Shown: piece by piece, positions 1-12,289 of the stretch
How positions within the stretch are numbered: position 1 is the stretch's first letter
Layout of the letters: each line of letters opens with the position of its first letter
Source of the DNA: Strigops habroptila
Taxonomy: Eukaryota > Chordata > Aves > Psittaciformes > Psittacidae
DNA length: 64,000 bases
Assembly: GCF_004027225.2 (NCBI RefSeq)
Contig: NC_044277.2
Span: 133,640,057-133,704,056 of the forward strand
Reading direction: 5' to 3'
Notes under the pieces: generated by a model
The model's database searches: none
What the model was told of the DNA's origin: nothing
What the model saw: the letters and a program-made list of their open reading frames with translations, nothing else
Translations under genes and position numbers: made by a program

Positions 1-300
1 ACTGCCACTAAAACAATAATGTTATAATTCAGCAGACAAGCTATGTTTATATAAATGCATAGAAGCTATGCACACATACAGCATAGATCCTTTTGCTGGC
101 GGGTCACCGCAAACCTTTAAAGAGTTAATTGAGATTTGTCACGCTTTTCTGAGACAGATAATATCTGAAAAATACTGGAATGGTAGGTACTAGATGTGCT
201 GCAGTAAGTCACTTGATCATGCTTTGCTTCTGCCTCCCCTTACCTCCTGATATGTCTTCCTGAATGATAACCCTAAAAGGGAAGAGCTGTCTCTTACGAG

Positions 301-350
301 TTGTTTGCTCACATCACAGTTAAGCCAAGAATCAAGCAGGGCCTATTTTT
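301..350 (+). repeat. Direct repeat copy A (CHN2 intron)
   Basis: This 50-nt unit starts TTGTTTGCTCACATCACAG and is repeated in the same orientation at 1446-1495 with three mismatches, all transitions (94% identity). The similarity stops at both ends, so it is a short isolated duplication and not part of a longer segmental copy. It resembles no repeat family I recognise. Confidence 0.8.
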
Positions 351-1445
351 ATATGACTAGTAAAAGAAATACAGGCCGTTACCTGTTACATTTGGTTTAG
401 TTTTAAACACGCTCTGCCTCATTTGCTTTCCAAAGCTTCTTTAGGCATACGTAATGCATACATAGGGATTCATAAGGCCTATATTTCATTTTCTGAAGTG
501 ACTTGGGAGTGTACTGCCAAGTTTTCTAAGTTTTCAGCTAGGTACCTAGGAAAATTATGAAGTGCTCCAAAAAGGGCGCCTCACTTTCACTAATTTCAAG
601 CAAAACTGTTCTTCAAAACCATGCTAATTCCACTTTGCTACTTTGGGTATTTACATGCCCCAGGAAGTCTTCTTTGTAAGTTTTCAAAAATCAAAGCTGA
701 GTAAAGTCTAGCGCTGTCATCTCAAAGCAGGCCTTCATTTAAAGATGTATTGCCCAAGATGACCCTTGTCTCTGGTTAAAGTTTATAGTGCTAAGGCAGG
801 AATAGAATACTTACCTTTTATACAGTGAATCCTTGATCTCTGCTTAGTTGAGCCACTACTTGCAGCACAGTTGCAAATTTGGAGTGTTTTCTGGGTTTGA
901 TCTGTGCTATTCTGCACTGTTAATGCCAACCTACGAAGAAAAAGGCCTCAAGTCACAGAAAATTTCATCAGAGAGCTTGTGTGAAGTGCATTTCATGCTC
1001 AATCAGGTTCTCATTATGCAGAGACTTTTCCTCATTTTGAATCGGCTCAGGTCATTACAACTGAGTAATTTTTCCTTTCAATGAGACATTACTGGGGCAT
1101 GCCGGAACTTCTTCAGACTCTGCTGAAATGAAACGTGCAAATATACACCCTTGTCAGCACATACACATGGACAACTCGGGATGAACCATGTTGGCTTTTA
1201 AGAAAGCCCGTGGAGGCTATAGACAAGCAACTTGCATACAGAATCAATAACAGACAAGTATTAACTTGCCTTCCTTCTTTTTCATGAACTGCAGTACAGG
1301 CTTTGGTTCAGCTGTTGAGCTGAGCTACGGGTGAGACAGAAATAGTCCAAACAGCTGATCAAGCTTCTCTCTCAAATACCTGCAAGTCACGCGACGAATT
1401 TCCTCTCCCAAACCATAGCTTTCAGTGTCTCCACAGAAATCAAGT

Positions 1446-1495
1446 TTGTTTGCTCACATCACAGTTAAACCAGGAATCAAGCAGAGCCTATTTTT
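1446..1495 (+). repeat. Direct repeat copy B (CHN2 intron)
   Basis: This is the second copy of the unit at 301-350, in the same orientation and starting 1145 nt downstream of the first. Flanking bases on both sides are unrelated between the copies. It could be two members of an uncatalogued short interspersed repeat, or a local duplication. Confidence 0.8.
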
Positions 1496-2651
1496 TTAGG
1501 CATGTTAGTTACTATGGAGAATCTGTTGGAGAGATCTGAGTGTGAAAGAGGGAAGGATCCTTTAGGTTCAGACTATGCTGTTCCGTAGATTAAACATAGA
1601 GTCCCAACTCCAGTCCCATAGGCCTCTTCCTGCATGGAGAAAACATGTACCCATTCAAGGATCCTATGTGAAGACTGCAGGATCACAGCCTCTACACTAG
1701 CGCTGTTTCTCAACAGAAAAGAAACTGCACTGAGTTGTTGTTAAAAGCACAGGGAAATCCAGCAAAGGACAATGTCAGCAATGAAAATTAGTTTGTCAGT
1801 CAATGACTTAATTGCTTTTTTTCAGTTATCTCTGTGATAACTTTTTGCTCAAAACTGAAGGAAATACAATAGCACAAGCAGTCCCCCATGTGGTGAAATA
1901 CATACAACTCCATCCATCGTGACATTGCAGTGAAGCTTTGAATCTACTCTGTGTTCTCCCCACACCAGCGAGCACTCCTGCACCGAGATGCTAGCAAGAT
2001 GCATGTGGCACTGAATAGCTGTTCAACATCTATGCTGCATACATCCACAGATGGAAAGCAGAATGTTACACATACACTTGCACAGAGGTGGCAGCCTTGG
2101 TTTATCTTTTCTCCTTGCAAAGCCCAGCCAATGTATCTCTGTTAGAAGATACGGGCGTATTTGTGAGTAGGCGCATTAATGGACTTCTGTCCTGAAGGCA
2201 AAGAGGAACGGTGTTTTTCTGTGACAGAGCCACTCTTTGCAGACAGCCAATAATAGGAGCAGGACCTAGTCATTTAAGGACCTTGCAATCAAGGGAAGAC
2301 CAGATTACTTCTGGTTTCAGCCTGTTCATCCCCTTATGGCATGAGTGAATCCACTGCTGCCCAGCTTGGAATTGCCATGGCCAGGGGCAGTCTCAGCTGT
2401 TCTCAGGAGAGCTGACTCCAATACCAGATATGCTCCACTCTGGCAGAGGACTTCCATGGAGAACTTACATTGTACTTAGTAACAGCAAGTGTCTGGTCCA
2501 AGAGGGACAGTGACCATTCAAGGGACCGTGGTTGTCTCTACACTGCAGTGCAAGAGCAGTCTCAAAACCAAACTTGAATGCCAAAGGCTTGCTGGGACAA
2601 CTGGTGCTACCCAGCTGTGTTACCTGGAGGAAACCCTTGAGCACACCTTGC

Positions 2652-2693
2652 ATTTTCCAGCAGGCCTGACTGATTTTCCAGTCAGGCCTGACT
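2652..2693. repeat. 21-bp tandem duplication forming a perfect hairpin
   Basis: Two adjacent copies of a unit beginning ATTTTCCAG and ending CAGGCCTGACT lie at 2652-2671 and 2673-2693, differing by one inserted T. Because the unit contains the palindrome AGGCCT, the duplication creates a perfect 12-bp inverted repeat: CAGGCCTGACTG at 2661-2672, a 6-nt loop, and CAGTCAGGCCTG at 2679-2690. Confidence 0.8.
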
Positions 2694-3462
2694 TATCTGC
2701 AGCATGGCCAATCCTTCGTGGTCTCTACTCCAGCCACACATAGTCTACCTTTTCTTGTATTCTTACATTATATGACACATGTCAGGAAACAAAACAGCTG
2801 GGCTCCTTCCTAGAAGAGCCCCTGTTCTCTGTCAAAGATAGATGGCATTTGTAGCAGCCTGACTATAGCAAGCTGCCCCTCCAAGCTGTTCCAGGATTGA
2901 GAAGTATTACAAGTAATCAGAATCACTCAGCTACTACTTGGCCTGAGGCAGCTGTCAAGGCAGAACCGTGGGAAGGGATGGGCTCCTGGATGCTGGAAGC
3001 ATGTCTGGGAGCATGGGGGTCATTGGTAATCAATATAAAATCTGGATTCGTATTTGGAGAGCCCACCCACACCTCTGGTGTGATGCACACCAAGCACAAC
3101 ATCGCAGAGAACTGTACTCACTGTAGCATAGGGGACTGCTCCACACATCATCATTTAAATCATGATTATGCTTTTCAAAAAAGCAATTGCCACTAATTCT
3201 TATACCCTAAAGTGGAAAAATCACTTAAGAGTCGCATGAGAGAAGTTTAAAGGCACTGGAAATCTCAGCCCCACCATAGCTGCATTGGACTTGCTGTGGA
3301 AACAGTTACTATATGGAGTAAAAGTGAAAATAGTTACTGAGAAATATCCTTATCTACTAATGCTTGATATGAAGCAGGACTGCACAGTAAGATGCATATG
3401 TTCTTTTCTTCTGGGAAGTAAACAACTACTTACCTTTCCGTCTTTTTTTCCTTCTATTTTAG

Positions 3463-3634
3463 GGTTACCTTGCATGAAAAGGATAATTTTATGAATGCTG
3501 AAAACCTGGGAATAGTGTTTGGGCCTACTTTAATGAGACCTCCAGAGGACAGTACCCTTGCTACGCTGAATGACATGCGGTACCAGAAGTTAATTGTGCA
3601 GATTTTAATAGAAAATGAAGATGTTCTCTTTTAG
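3463..3634 (+). CDS. CHN2: Beta-chimaerin, terminal coding exon (end of RhoGAP domain)
   Basis: This exon encodes the last 56 residues of beta-chimaerin. In the family, that protein is a Rac-directed GTPase-activating protein recruited to membranes by diacylglycerol through its C1 domain. The exon follows an AG acceptor at 3461-3462. Its first base completes a split codon, and translation then runs [16 protein letters not shown] to a TAG at 3632-3634. The visible motif [14 protein letters not shown] is the conserved RhoGAP helix/loop signature, and the end [10 protein letters not shown] is the chimaerin C-terminus. The PPEDSTL segment and the [12 protein letters not shown] ending fit CHN2 better than the paralogue CHN1. 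The catalytic arginine finger and the SH2 and C1 domains are encoded by upstream exons outside the window. The neighbouring PRR15 on the same strand supports the assignment through conserved synteny. Confidence 0.95.
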
Positions 3635-5315
3635 ACAGAGAGAGGCATATCTTCAAACCCATTTGTTTTAAAACAATTAGTTTGAAGGAGAAACATTTCT
3701 TTAAATATTTTAAACAGAAAAGAGAAAGTTCCTTGACTGCACTTCAATTTCTGCAAAGTTGCAGATGGATGCCAAAATGTTTAGGGAAAGCCTATGTCTC
3801 ATAGACATATGCCTCTTTGTAGAAGGGAATAAAAAAGGTCAGAAAAAATCCTCTTACCTTGTATCTTTTGCCTTGCCTCAGATGTATATTTGTTTTGAGA
3901 AGTTGCAAACAATTTTATTGTTAACTTATTAAGAAACACAAAACGTATTTTAATATGGCTAGAGAAGCAAAAAGGTACTTAATCAGTGTTACTTGTATAC
4001 GCCTATACATTTCCCTTTCCATGAGACATAATTATATATGTCAATTGTGAAACAGAACCTATATTATAAAGATATTTTTACTTTACCTAGCTGAAAAAAC
4101 AGCATTTTATTTTAGCAAACTATAAATCAATGCGGTGCATTGATTATTTTCCACATAATTCTTTCTTGCATTTTTGCTACGATATATTGAAAACAATTAC
4201 CACTATTGCAGTATTATCCTGACATACCTCTTTTATTACAAGTTTTTTGTTTTCTTTTGTGTATTCCAGATTTTCTTAAGTTTCTTTGCATTTAGGCACT
4301 AGCATCCTAAGACTGTACACTTTTAGCCATTTGCTGTTTCCCAAAACATACAGTATTTTCTCTCCTTTTTTTTTTTACTCCCATGTAAAATACAGTATTG
4401 AGAATTTCTCAAAAGTCCTGGTGGTAGAATCAGTTTCACATGCCAGAGTTTTCTTGGATTACAGAAATGTGTAAGTGAAGTGATGCTGGGACACTGGATA
4501 TTTTCTGGCCTTGTTGAAAAGTTAGCACTTTTTTGGGTTCAATATGAAGGATTTGGTTTTTCTGTAAAAAGCGAGTTATGTTTTGTCATGTTTCTGTATT
4601 TATAAATGTACAGTAAATCTGCTAAAAATGTAGGTATTTATCTTGAATGTGTTTCCCAATGGTTTGTTAAAAAAAAAAAAAAGAAAAAAAAGAAGTAGGA
4701 AACATGGGGGTTGGTAAATTTAATTATTACCAAATTTTACTATTTTTCGCCCCTCACACATTGACCTACAGAGTTCATAGTCTAACTGCAACTTATTCCT
4801 AATGTTACAACTGTTTCTCAGCATGAGATTTTTCTGCAAGCATAGAAAATCAACATATACTTTACTACCAAACTCAATTTTCAATACAAAAAAAAAAAGA
4901 ATCTAATAACCCTTCATCTTGATCATTTGTATCATATGCTTGGTAACTCAGTGATGCTGTTTCCTGAATTATTTCAGGGAGCACATGTTTCTATTCAAAT
5001 TGAAAAATACGTGTAACTATGATAATGAAGGGAAGTGGAGGGTATGGCTGTAAACTTGTCGTCTCCTAGAGAAATAACTAAGGGCTAGATAGATTAACCC
5101 AGATGGCAGAGCAAATGCTAAATAGTCTGAGTTCCCAATACTTCCATAGATCCTCCTGCCTTGTACAGGACTATTTGTTGTAGGTTATGTAATACTTAAT
5201 ACTGTCATAAAAATGATCTGGAAATGGTTTTATTTTGTGAAGTGAAATATGCTTTGTAATTTATGATAGTGTAAATGGAAGGAGAAATCCCATTAAATGT
5301 GTTAAAGAGTTCTGG
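3635..5315 (+). other. CHN2: CHN2 3' untranslated region (end uncertain)
   Basis: AT-rich sequence follows the CHN2 stop codon with no acceptor/exon pattern. A possible early polyadenylation hexamer AATAAA lies at 3828-3833. An A-rich run lies at 4669-4695. An ATTAAA at 5292-5297 is followed within 20 nt by a GT-rich element (GTTCTGGTGTCTGTC), a convincing distal cleavage context. I take the distal site as the likely 3' end; alternative shorter isoforms are plausible. Confidence 0.45.
4669..4695 (+). repeat. A-rich run
   Basis: A run of 14 A is followed by G-interrupted A tracts, inside the presumed CHN2 3'UTR. It is a low-complexity tract that could cause internal oligo-dT priming in cDNA libraries. 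Confidence 0.85.
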
Positions 5316-8093
5316 TGTCTGTCGCTCTGACCACATGGCAAGCTGCCAGATGAAAATCAATCGCTAATTACCATCCTGACATTGCTGGGAACTTTCCTAC
5401 TGGGAAAACTTAGAGCAGTTTTACTGAATGTCAGCATTTCCAGGCTGGCACTTGGATGCCCACACTACCGCAGCCAAGCCTATGCACAGATTTGTTTTGT
5501 GTGACCACCCTGAAACGCCTCTGTGTAAAACTTCAAGCAAGCCATGAACCACAGTATCAATCCAACCAATATCAAAAAATGCCATCAGAACACTTTTCTG
5601 CTCCCTTGAACACAAACATTTGTGTTCAATGTTTGATTAAACTACTACCAATGATTTTCTCTATTTTTTCTGGTCAGTTCGGTAATGAGTTATTTTTTTA
5701 AGGCAGTATTTTAGTACCCTTTTTTTAATTGTTCTAGGAAGACAAGCAAGCCATTCTGCTTCTCCCTTTCCCTCTACTATGAGCATACTGGTAGCTTTGG
5801 CATGTCTCACCATCTGGGATCTTCTACACATATCCCATCCTAAGGATTCAATGATAGTACAAACCTATGTGTTTAAAAATACCCATGCTTTGTGTCTTCA
5901 GAGAGCAGACATTTCTAATCTGTTGGACAGAGGGAAGGGTATGATTATGCATCATAAAACACAAATATCTCATTAATTGTTCTTGTTTGTCTTGGGTAGC
6001 TGATTTAACAATGTCCAACATCCTCAGGGGCATACTGAGCATGGAGGTGAAAGGACCCTGTCCCCTCCATACCTCATTAGTGCCACCTTGTGCTCATGTT
6101 TCATCTCTTATGTCAGACTTGCTGTGGCCACCACTGCTGCGTCTGGGGCCGAGCAGCATCTCGAATATCGGATCGTCTCTGTTCCAGATCCACCATTCAA
6201 GGAAATAAAAAGGCAGCAGACTTTCTTCTGCAAAATTCACTGCTAAAACACAAGAAAAAGCATATTTATGGAAGCTCATACTCCGGTACACAGGAAAAAA
6301 ATGGATTACACCAAAACCTTTCCTTTGCTTCAAAGCATTCAGTAAGAGCATGATTGATAACTTCTCTCACATGAGGCACTACTAGAGCGTAATAAGAGTC
6401 ATTTGAGAGAAGCTCCATGAGGGTGTGTTTGAGCTAATGTAAATTCCCTGCTAGGTCATTTCATCTCGAGTGGAATCAGCTCTGCTCCTCTGGAAGCAGG
6501 TGAGATACCTGTGTCTGACTGCAGTGGAGCCTGCCTGCAGCCAGATGTTGGGCAGTAACCTTGTTCCACTGCATCCACTCATCAATCCCACCTGCCATTC
6601 AGTTAGCCCTGTCTTCTGGTGTGATGGACCCAACTCTGCACCTCCTTACAGCTCGTCCTTGGAGCTGTGGGGTGAGACATCTTGACCCCCATAAAGCAGA
6701 GGTGTCTTAGCCACGATTACTAAAATATCCTGTGACATTAATGCTTTGTAAGGTTGTAACTTTCCCAAGTGCTGTGGAACAGCTGAAATCCCTTCTTTAT
6801 ACCTGTCTTTGCAAGACTCATTGCTGCCAGGTTTAAATATTTCAAGCCTTCCAGGACAACTGAGTGAAGGAAGTGTTTCCCGAGAATACCACGGTGGAGA
6901 CAAGGCAGCATGTGCTGCGTCTGACTCCAAAGCACACGTGTACTGAAAAGGCAGCTGGTAGGCAAGACCAAACAGGGAACTAACTGTTGAAGGGTTTCCT
7001 CAACTGAGACACCGATTTGGGGCTCCTCTATACCCAGAGACCAGTTGTTGTGAAATTTAATGATCTCTCTCCTGCTGTCAGATACCTTTAGAACTGGACA
7101 AAGGATGTAGAAGTTTCTGAGGAAGGAGAAGAATTTGCAAAAAAAGATGAACAAAGAGTATAAGTGCAGATACTGTTTCCTCAGGAAGTCTTTTTAAAAG
7201 TGAAGTTTTTACAAAGCACACAGAGGTTTGCTCTTAACACACCACTCTGCAAGCTGATGTCAGATTAAGCTGCACAATGGGTCTAACAGAGCACAAAACT
7301 GGGTGAACTGGTACCACATTCATTTTATTTCTAAGCAAAAGGTAAGACTACACTTGTTACACACTTAACAGTCTCAAAGCTTGCACCATGTTTATGCTTA
7401 ATGAAGGAGACAGGGCTGCAGGGGCACTTGGCCTGAGACTCTGGGCAGCAACGTATCAGGTTTGGGATCTCCTCTGAAACAAGGTGCTTAAAAGACCTGA
7501 GCTGTGCACTACTGTCATATTTAGGATACAGGAGGGATAGTGGGTGTAGTATTGAGCAAAACTCTGGTTTTAGTGAGGCCTCGGAGAGATGCCAGGAGTA
7601 AATAGCTGGGCTGAAGGAAGGCTTTAAGTCAAACTGCGAGGAGGTGAAAGTGAAGGTAGGTACTGAGAGTGGTTTGCAGAGCACACTGAACAGCTGTATC
7701 TTTTATGATAAGCTCAAACACTGCACAGTGCAGTACAAATGAGACACTGTGAGATGATTTAACTCTGTTTGCACAGGGCCCTGCCTGGACTGACATATCC
7801 AGAGGGAGAGCGTTTTCCTAACCCATATAGGCTGCTGCTCTCTCCCTCCCACCTGGAGATGGAGACAGCTGACAGACTCTTCTGCTCTTCTGTAATGCTG
7901 CCAGCATCACACCCTGCACACAGAGTACAGAGGGCAAGGGCAGCCTTCTCCCCTGATCCTGCTAGTGGCTGGGTGTGTGCTGCCCTGCTCTCTTGCAAAA
8001 AGGCCAGAGAGGGCAGAAAAGGAGATGGAGCTGGGAGGAAGGCTCACAGAAGGGTCCACAAGTGGGCATTTCAGCTATTCAAGCTGCCCAGAG
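5316..8093. other. Intergenic, no gene recognised
   Basis: This is unique AT-rich sequence downstream of CHN2 with no recognisable exon. The minus-strand open frames at about 6.7-7.7 kb (up to 138 codons) show no known domain and overlap other unrelated frames, so I regard them as chance. The part from 7.76 to 8.09 kb is GC-richer but unidentified. It includes the perfect palindrome at 5606-5629. Confidence 0.6.
5606..5629. repeat. 24-bp near-perfect palindrome
   Basis: Arms TTGAACACAAA (5606-5616) and TTTGTGTTCAA (5619-5629) are exact reverse complements separated by CA. It could be a dyad-symmetric protein site or a fortuitous cruciform. The half-sites are too far apart for a consensus steroid-receptor element. 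Confidence 0.75.
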
Positions 8094-8450
8094 TGTCAGC
8101 AGCTGGAGAGGCTACATCATTTTCCCTCGATGCTACACTCTCCCCAAACCTTGCTCCACACAGGAGCCTGTGTGGCCGCCTTCTTCAACATCTCCAGGGA
8201 AGGAGGCTCCACAACCTCTCTGGGCAATCTATTCCAGTGTTCAGTCACCTGCACAGTAAAGAAGTTCTTCCTTGTATTCAGGTGGAACTTCCCTTGTTTT
8301 GGTTCATACCCGTTGTCTCTTGTGCTATCACTTGGCACCACCGAGAAGAATCTGGCCTCATCCTTTTGACACCTTCCCATCAGATACTTACACACATTGA
8401 CCAGATCCCACTCTCTTCTTGAGGCTGAATAAGCCCAGCTCCCTTTTATT
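8094..8450 (-). mobile_element. CR1 LINE fragment, 3' part of ORF2
   Basis: Read on the minus strand, a 92-codon frame at 8117-8395 contains HWNRLPREVVEPPSLEMLK preceded by NTRKNFFTV. This is the highly characteristic C-terminal end of the CR1 ORF2 reverse-transcriptase protein. The element is 5'-truncated, as is usual for CR1, and its 3' tip (the ATTCTATGA-type repeats) is missing or decayed. It has no intact coding capacity. Confidence 0.85.
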
Positions 8451-11210
8451 TCTTTATTGACAAGCAGAGCGAGGTCTGCAGAAAAGGGAGGAAGATTTCA
8501 GTGCCAACAGCCCACCCTGCCAATAACCAGGAACTGATGAAAACTCTGAGTAGGAAGGTAAATCACAAACACTTACACAAGAAGAATGCTATCTAACTGG
8601 ATCTTCAAAGCAGAATTATGTTGCTATATCCCCTACAGCTATCTAAAGGCAATGAAAAGACTATAGGACTCATGGAGATAAGATTGAGAGTGTCAATACG
8701 TTTTATGTTCTTTAGCTGTAGAGATTAATTCCTTGATTAAAGATCATGGTTAAGATTCAAAAATCTGAACCTTAGGGAACTATGATTATAGCTGAATGCT
8801 CTGGGGCTTGGAGATTCAGAACATCAATGGATCTTGCATGGAGGCCATACTTTACATTATCTTTCTCTGAAGGCATGGTATTCTGGATATAATTATGCTG
8901 ATGCTACAGCTAGAGCCAGGACTGGGAGTTCAAAGCCTGAAGGCCCTGGATTACTGCAGGATGTTGTAAGGACTACAGTTAGGAAGAAAGCTTGTGCTAG
9001 CTGGAGCCAGTGCTTTATAAGCTACAACAGAACTGAGCAGCTGGTTATAAGTAGAGTCAGAGTTCTGTTTACAGTAGACCTGGGGATGGCAGGAATCAAG
9101 CTCACCGCTGGAAGGTGCCTTCATTGCAGGGCTCTGCAGGGCCTGACGAGGTGGGAGTCAAAGTATTCTCTCTTTCTTGAAAGTATGAACCATTTGTTAC
9201 TAAGACGAAGGTTAGAATGAGGAGTAGGGTTGGCTCCAGGATTTTAAACTGTAGATCTTGAAGAACATAAATTGCTACTGGCAATATTCAGAGATACCTT
9301 ATTTTCTGTTCTACTATATGGCAGGCATGGGTATGACCAATGTGCATGAAGATCCATAATATTGACCACATGCTGCTGCCCAAGAACATTAAGAGACTGA
9401 GGTCCATAGGTATTCATAACAAGGTAGCAAGTCAGGTACCCAAATACTGAGGAACCTGTGTTATTAGTACTGCATGCTGCCCAGGCCTCAGTATTAGGAG
9501 GGCTGGTGTCAGTAAGGGAGTTATATGTGGTGGGTTTTTCTGTTGTTACAAACATGAGCCTGACAGTTATAATTAGGGTAGGAATCAGCGACATACTTTG
9601 GAAACCTAAAGAACCGAGTTGTTACTTAAGTTGCAAAAAGCACAGCGTGCAGGTATCAGTAATGATCAACTCCATCTTCCTATTCGATGTGTGTGCTCTC
9701 TGGTTATGAGTATGGATATTGGATGAACTGTTTTTTTTGCAGGGCCTGCAGAGCTAGGAAGAATACTAGTGTACAACAGCCACAAATACCTGCATTCTGT
9801 TCTGCTGTAGGAACAGGACCTTAGTTTCGTCTTCAGATGCTATGAGAGAAGAGCAATCTTATTAAATGAGTATAGTAGCTAACTTCCATGCATTGAAAAG
9901 AGTTAGTGGATTGTTTTACTTTCCTTTTTATATCAACACTGTAAATTTATGCCTAGTGAAGGAATGCAACGAGTACTGTTGCAGCAAGAAAAGGGCAGGA
10001 CATACATCTTCACTGTCAGAGCTGTTTTCATATAAACACTAACCTTAGTGACAATCTTGTGGAACAGCATGTTGTGACTGATTCCCAGCAGTGACTTTGA
10101 AATGCAGAGCAGGTTTTGTTGTCCTTCTGCGCCACCACATACACACACAGGCAGCACCCTCCCACTCGCACGTCTCTTACAAAGCTTTCCAACCTGCCTG
10201 TCTCTTTTCAGCAGACCCTGCTTTCAGTAGTGTCAAAAAGGACAAACCTCTTTCACTGGGAGATTCTTTGAAACAGGCTTAACCGGAAAAAAATGCACTG
10301 ATTTGATATACGTTTGGCTTTATGTGAGCTAAGAGGTCAGGTCTATGGTAATCGAAATAATATAAACAAGTAATACGATAGCAAATGTTTTGTATAAGCT
10401 TGTAACCAGAATGGAAGCTATAAATATCAAACAATAACACTGTGAAAAGGGCTTTTAAAAATAATAATTACCTTTATTTCTCCATAAATTCCCTTCTTCC
10501 TAGGCATTTCCCTGGGACAAAAGATGAGGAGAAATGCTAGTGCTCTTTTTCTCTATAGGTACAAATGAGTAGCAAAGCAGTAGGTCATATTCACTAGGGG
10601 AAACTTGACCTTATGATCTGTTACTGTCCTTGGCCCAAGAAAGCCTGATGCCATGGTGCTATGCATCTTAGAAAATGTTAGTTGTATGCTGGTTAGGAGG
10701 GAATATAAAGGCCATCTTTTCTCACTGGAAGTTACTGTTTTATTCCATAGGAAAGATTTTTTGCTGCTGATATTAGTATAATAGACAGTTTAGAGTACTT
10801 TCAAGTGATGTGTGCATTCATATCCAAAAGCCTTTGGGTTTGAAGAGAGCAATCTACAGAATAATGTAAGTGCACACCCCAGGCTCCTCTCCCTCAGTAG
10901 CCTGCAGCCACCAATTTCCATACATCTTATCTTTATGGGCTATTCAGGGAAGCTGCAAGTAGCAGAGCTGATCTGCAGAAGAAGATGAGGCTGAAATACC
11001 ACTGCTTTCACAAAGTCCTCCACATGATCATAGACATCCTTGAGTAACTGTGTAGCTCATGGGAAGGATGTTAGGCATCAAACGCATGTTACATGGCGGA
11101 GTTCTCCAAAGAACAAATCACCACTTCTAGCACATAGCATGGTACAAGCAAATCTTCCTTCTCCTTTCTGAATTAATAAAAAAAGGTAAAGACATTTGTA
11201 TGGCCATATC
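8451..11210. other. Intergenic, unidentified sequence
   Basis: No gene or known repeat was recognised. The part from about 8.83 to 9.85 kb has a peculiar texture, rich in AGGAC/AGCC/GGCTG-like words and poor in long A or T runs. It also carries a 128-codon plus-strand frame (8834-9220) and a 116-codon minus-strand frame (9244-9594), neither with a recognisable domain. It may be an old, uncatalogued repeat. The rest is ordinary AT-rich DNA. Confidence 0.5.
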
Positions 11211-11880
11211 ATAGAATCATAAAACCATAAAATGGTTTGGGTTGGAAGGGACCTTAAAGACCGTCTAGTTCAATGCCCCTGCCAATGCCCACTAGACCAG
11301 GTTGCTCAAAGCCCCGTCCAGCCTGGCCTTGAACACTTCCAGGGATGGGGCAGCTTCTCTGGGCAACCTGTGCCAGTGCCTCACCACCCTCATAGTGAAG
11401 AATTTATTCCTAGTATCTAATATAAATCTCCCCTCTGTCAGTTTAAAGCCATTCTGCCTTGTCCTGTCACTACATGCCCTTGTAAAAAGCCCTCTCCAGA
11501 TTTCTTATAGGCCCCCTTTAGGTACTGGCAGACTGTTATAAGGTCTCCCTGGAGCCATCTCTTCTCCAGGCTGAACAAGCCCAACTCTCAGCCTGTCTTT
11601 ATAGCAGAGGTGCTCCAGACTCCTCTGGACTTGCTCCAACAGCTCCATGTCCTTCTTATGCTGAGGAACCAGAATTGTACACAGTGCTCCAAGTGAGGTC
11701 TCATGAGAGCAGAGTGGCAGGATCACCTCCTTTGACCTGCTGGTCACGCTTCTTTTGATGCAGCCCAGGATACGGTTTGCTTTCTGGGCTGCAAGCACAC
11801 ACTAAAGCCGGCTCATCTTCAGTTTCTCATCAACCAACACCCCTAAGTCCTCCTCCTCAAGGGCTACTCTCACTCAGAAA
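11211..11880 (-). mobile_element. CR1 LINE fragment with 3' end
   Basis: The plus-strand reading begins with the complement of the CR1 3' tip (ATAGAATCATAAAACC, then GGTTTGGGTTGGAAGGGACC) and continues into ORF2. On the minus strand the frame at 11505-11798 reads ANRILGCIKRSVTSRSKEV and KKDMELLEQVQRSLEHL, typical of the C-terminal reverse-transcriptase region. It has frameshifts and deletions and is 5'-truncated near 11880. Confidence 0.92.
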
Positions 11881-12289
11881 TTCTGCTCACACAGAAATTC
11901 AAAGTCCCAATTTTTAAGCCAGTTCAAGTATAGATATGAGATGGCACTGCCCCTCTTGGTGGGTCAGCTACCTGCTTTTTTTCACGGAGGCAATTAAAGA
12001 CAATTCTATTTTCTACAATGCTGCGAAACCCTCACCTGCGCGCACCCGCTGTGTGTACACACAGAACGCGTTACCATGGCAGCCGTGCAGGCTGACCCCA
12101 CCGCATCCACCCCTCAGCCTGGGGTTTCGCTGCCCTCACGGTGCTGCCTCACCCGCACGAAAGCTCCCTCACCCTCACCCTCCTGCCCGCCTCTTCAGGG
12201 CCAAGTGTCCCTTCAGGGGGTCACCGACCCTCCTGCAACCCCGCATACCCGGGGCCGTTCCCTCGCCCCGCCCCGGCGGAGCCGCGCAG

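Larger units (their letters stand above)
1..3462 (+). other. CHN2: CHN2 last intron (partial)
   Basis: This AT-rich stretch precedes the terminal CHN2 exon and ends in a good acceptor (a T-rich tract followed by CTATTTTAG). None of the earlier RhoGAP, C1 or SH2 exon sequences of a chimaerin could be recognised in any frame, so it is read as the final intron, entering from outside the window. It contains a 50-bp direct repeat (301-350 and 1446-1495) and a perfect hairpin inside a small tandem duplication (2652-2693), both listed separately. The short open frames here look like chance. Confidence 0.8.

Noticed and set aside
6738-7154. 138-codon minus-strand frame
   Set aside because: No conserved motif, overlaps another minus frame (6646-6930), and no splice or promoter context.
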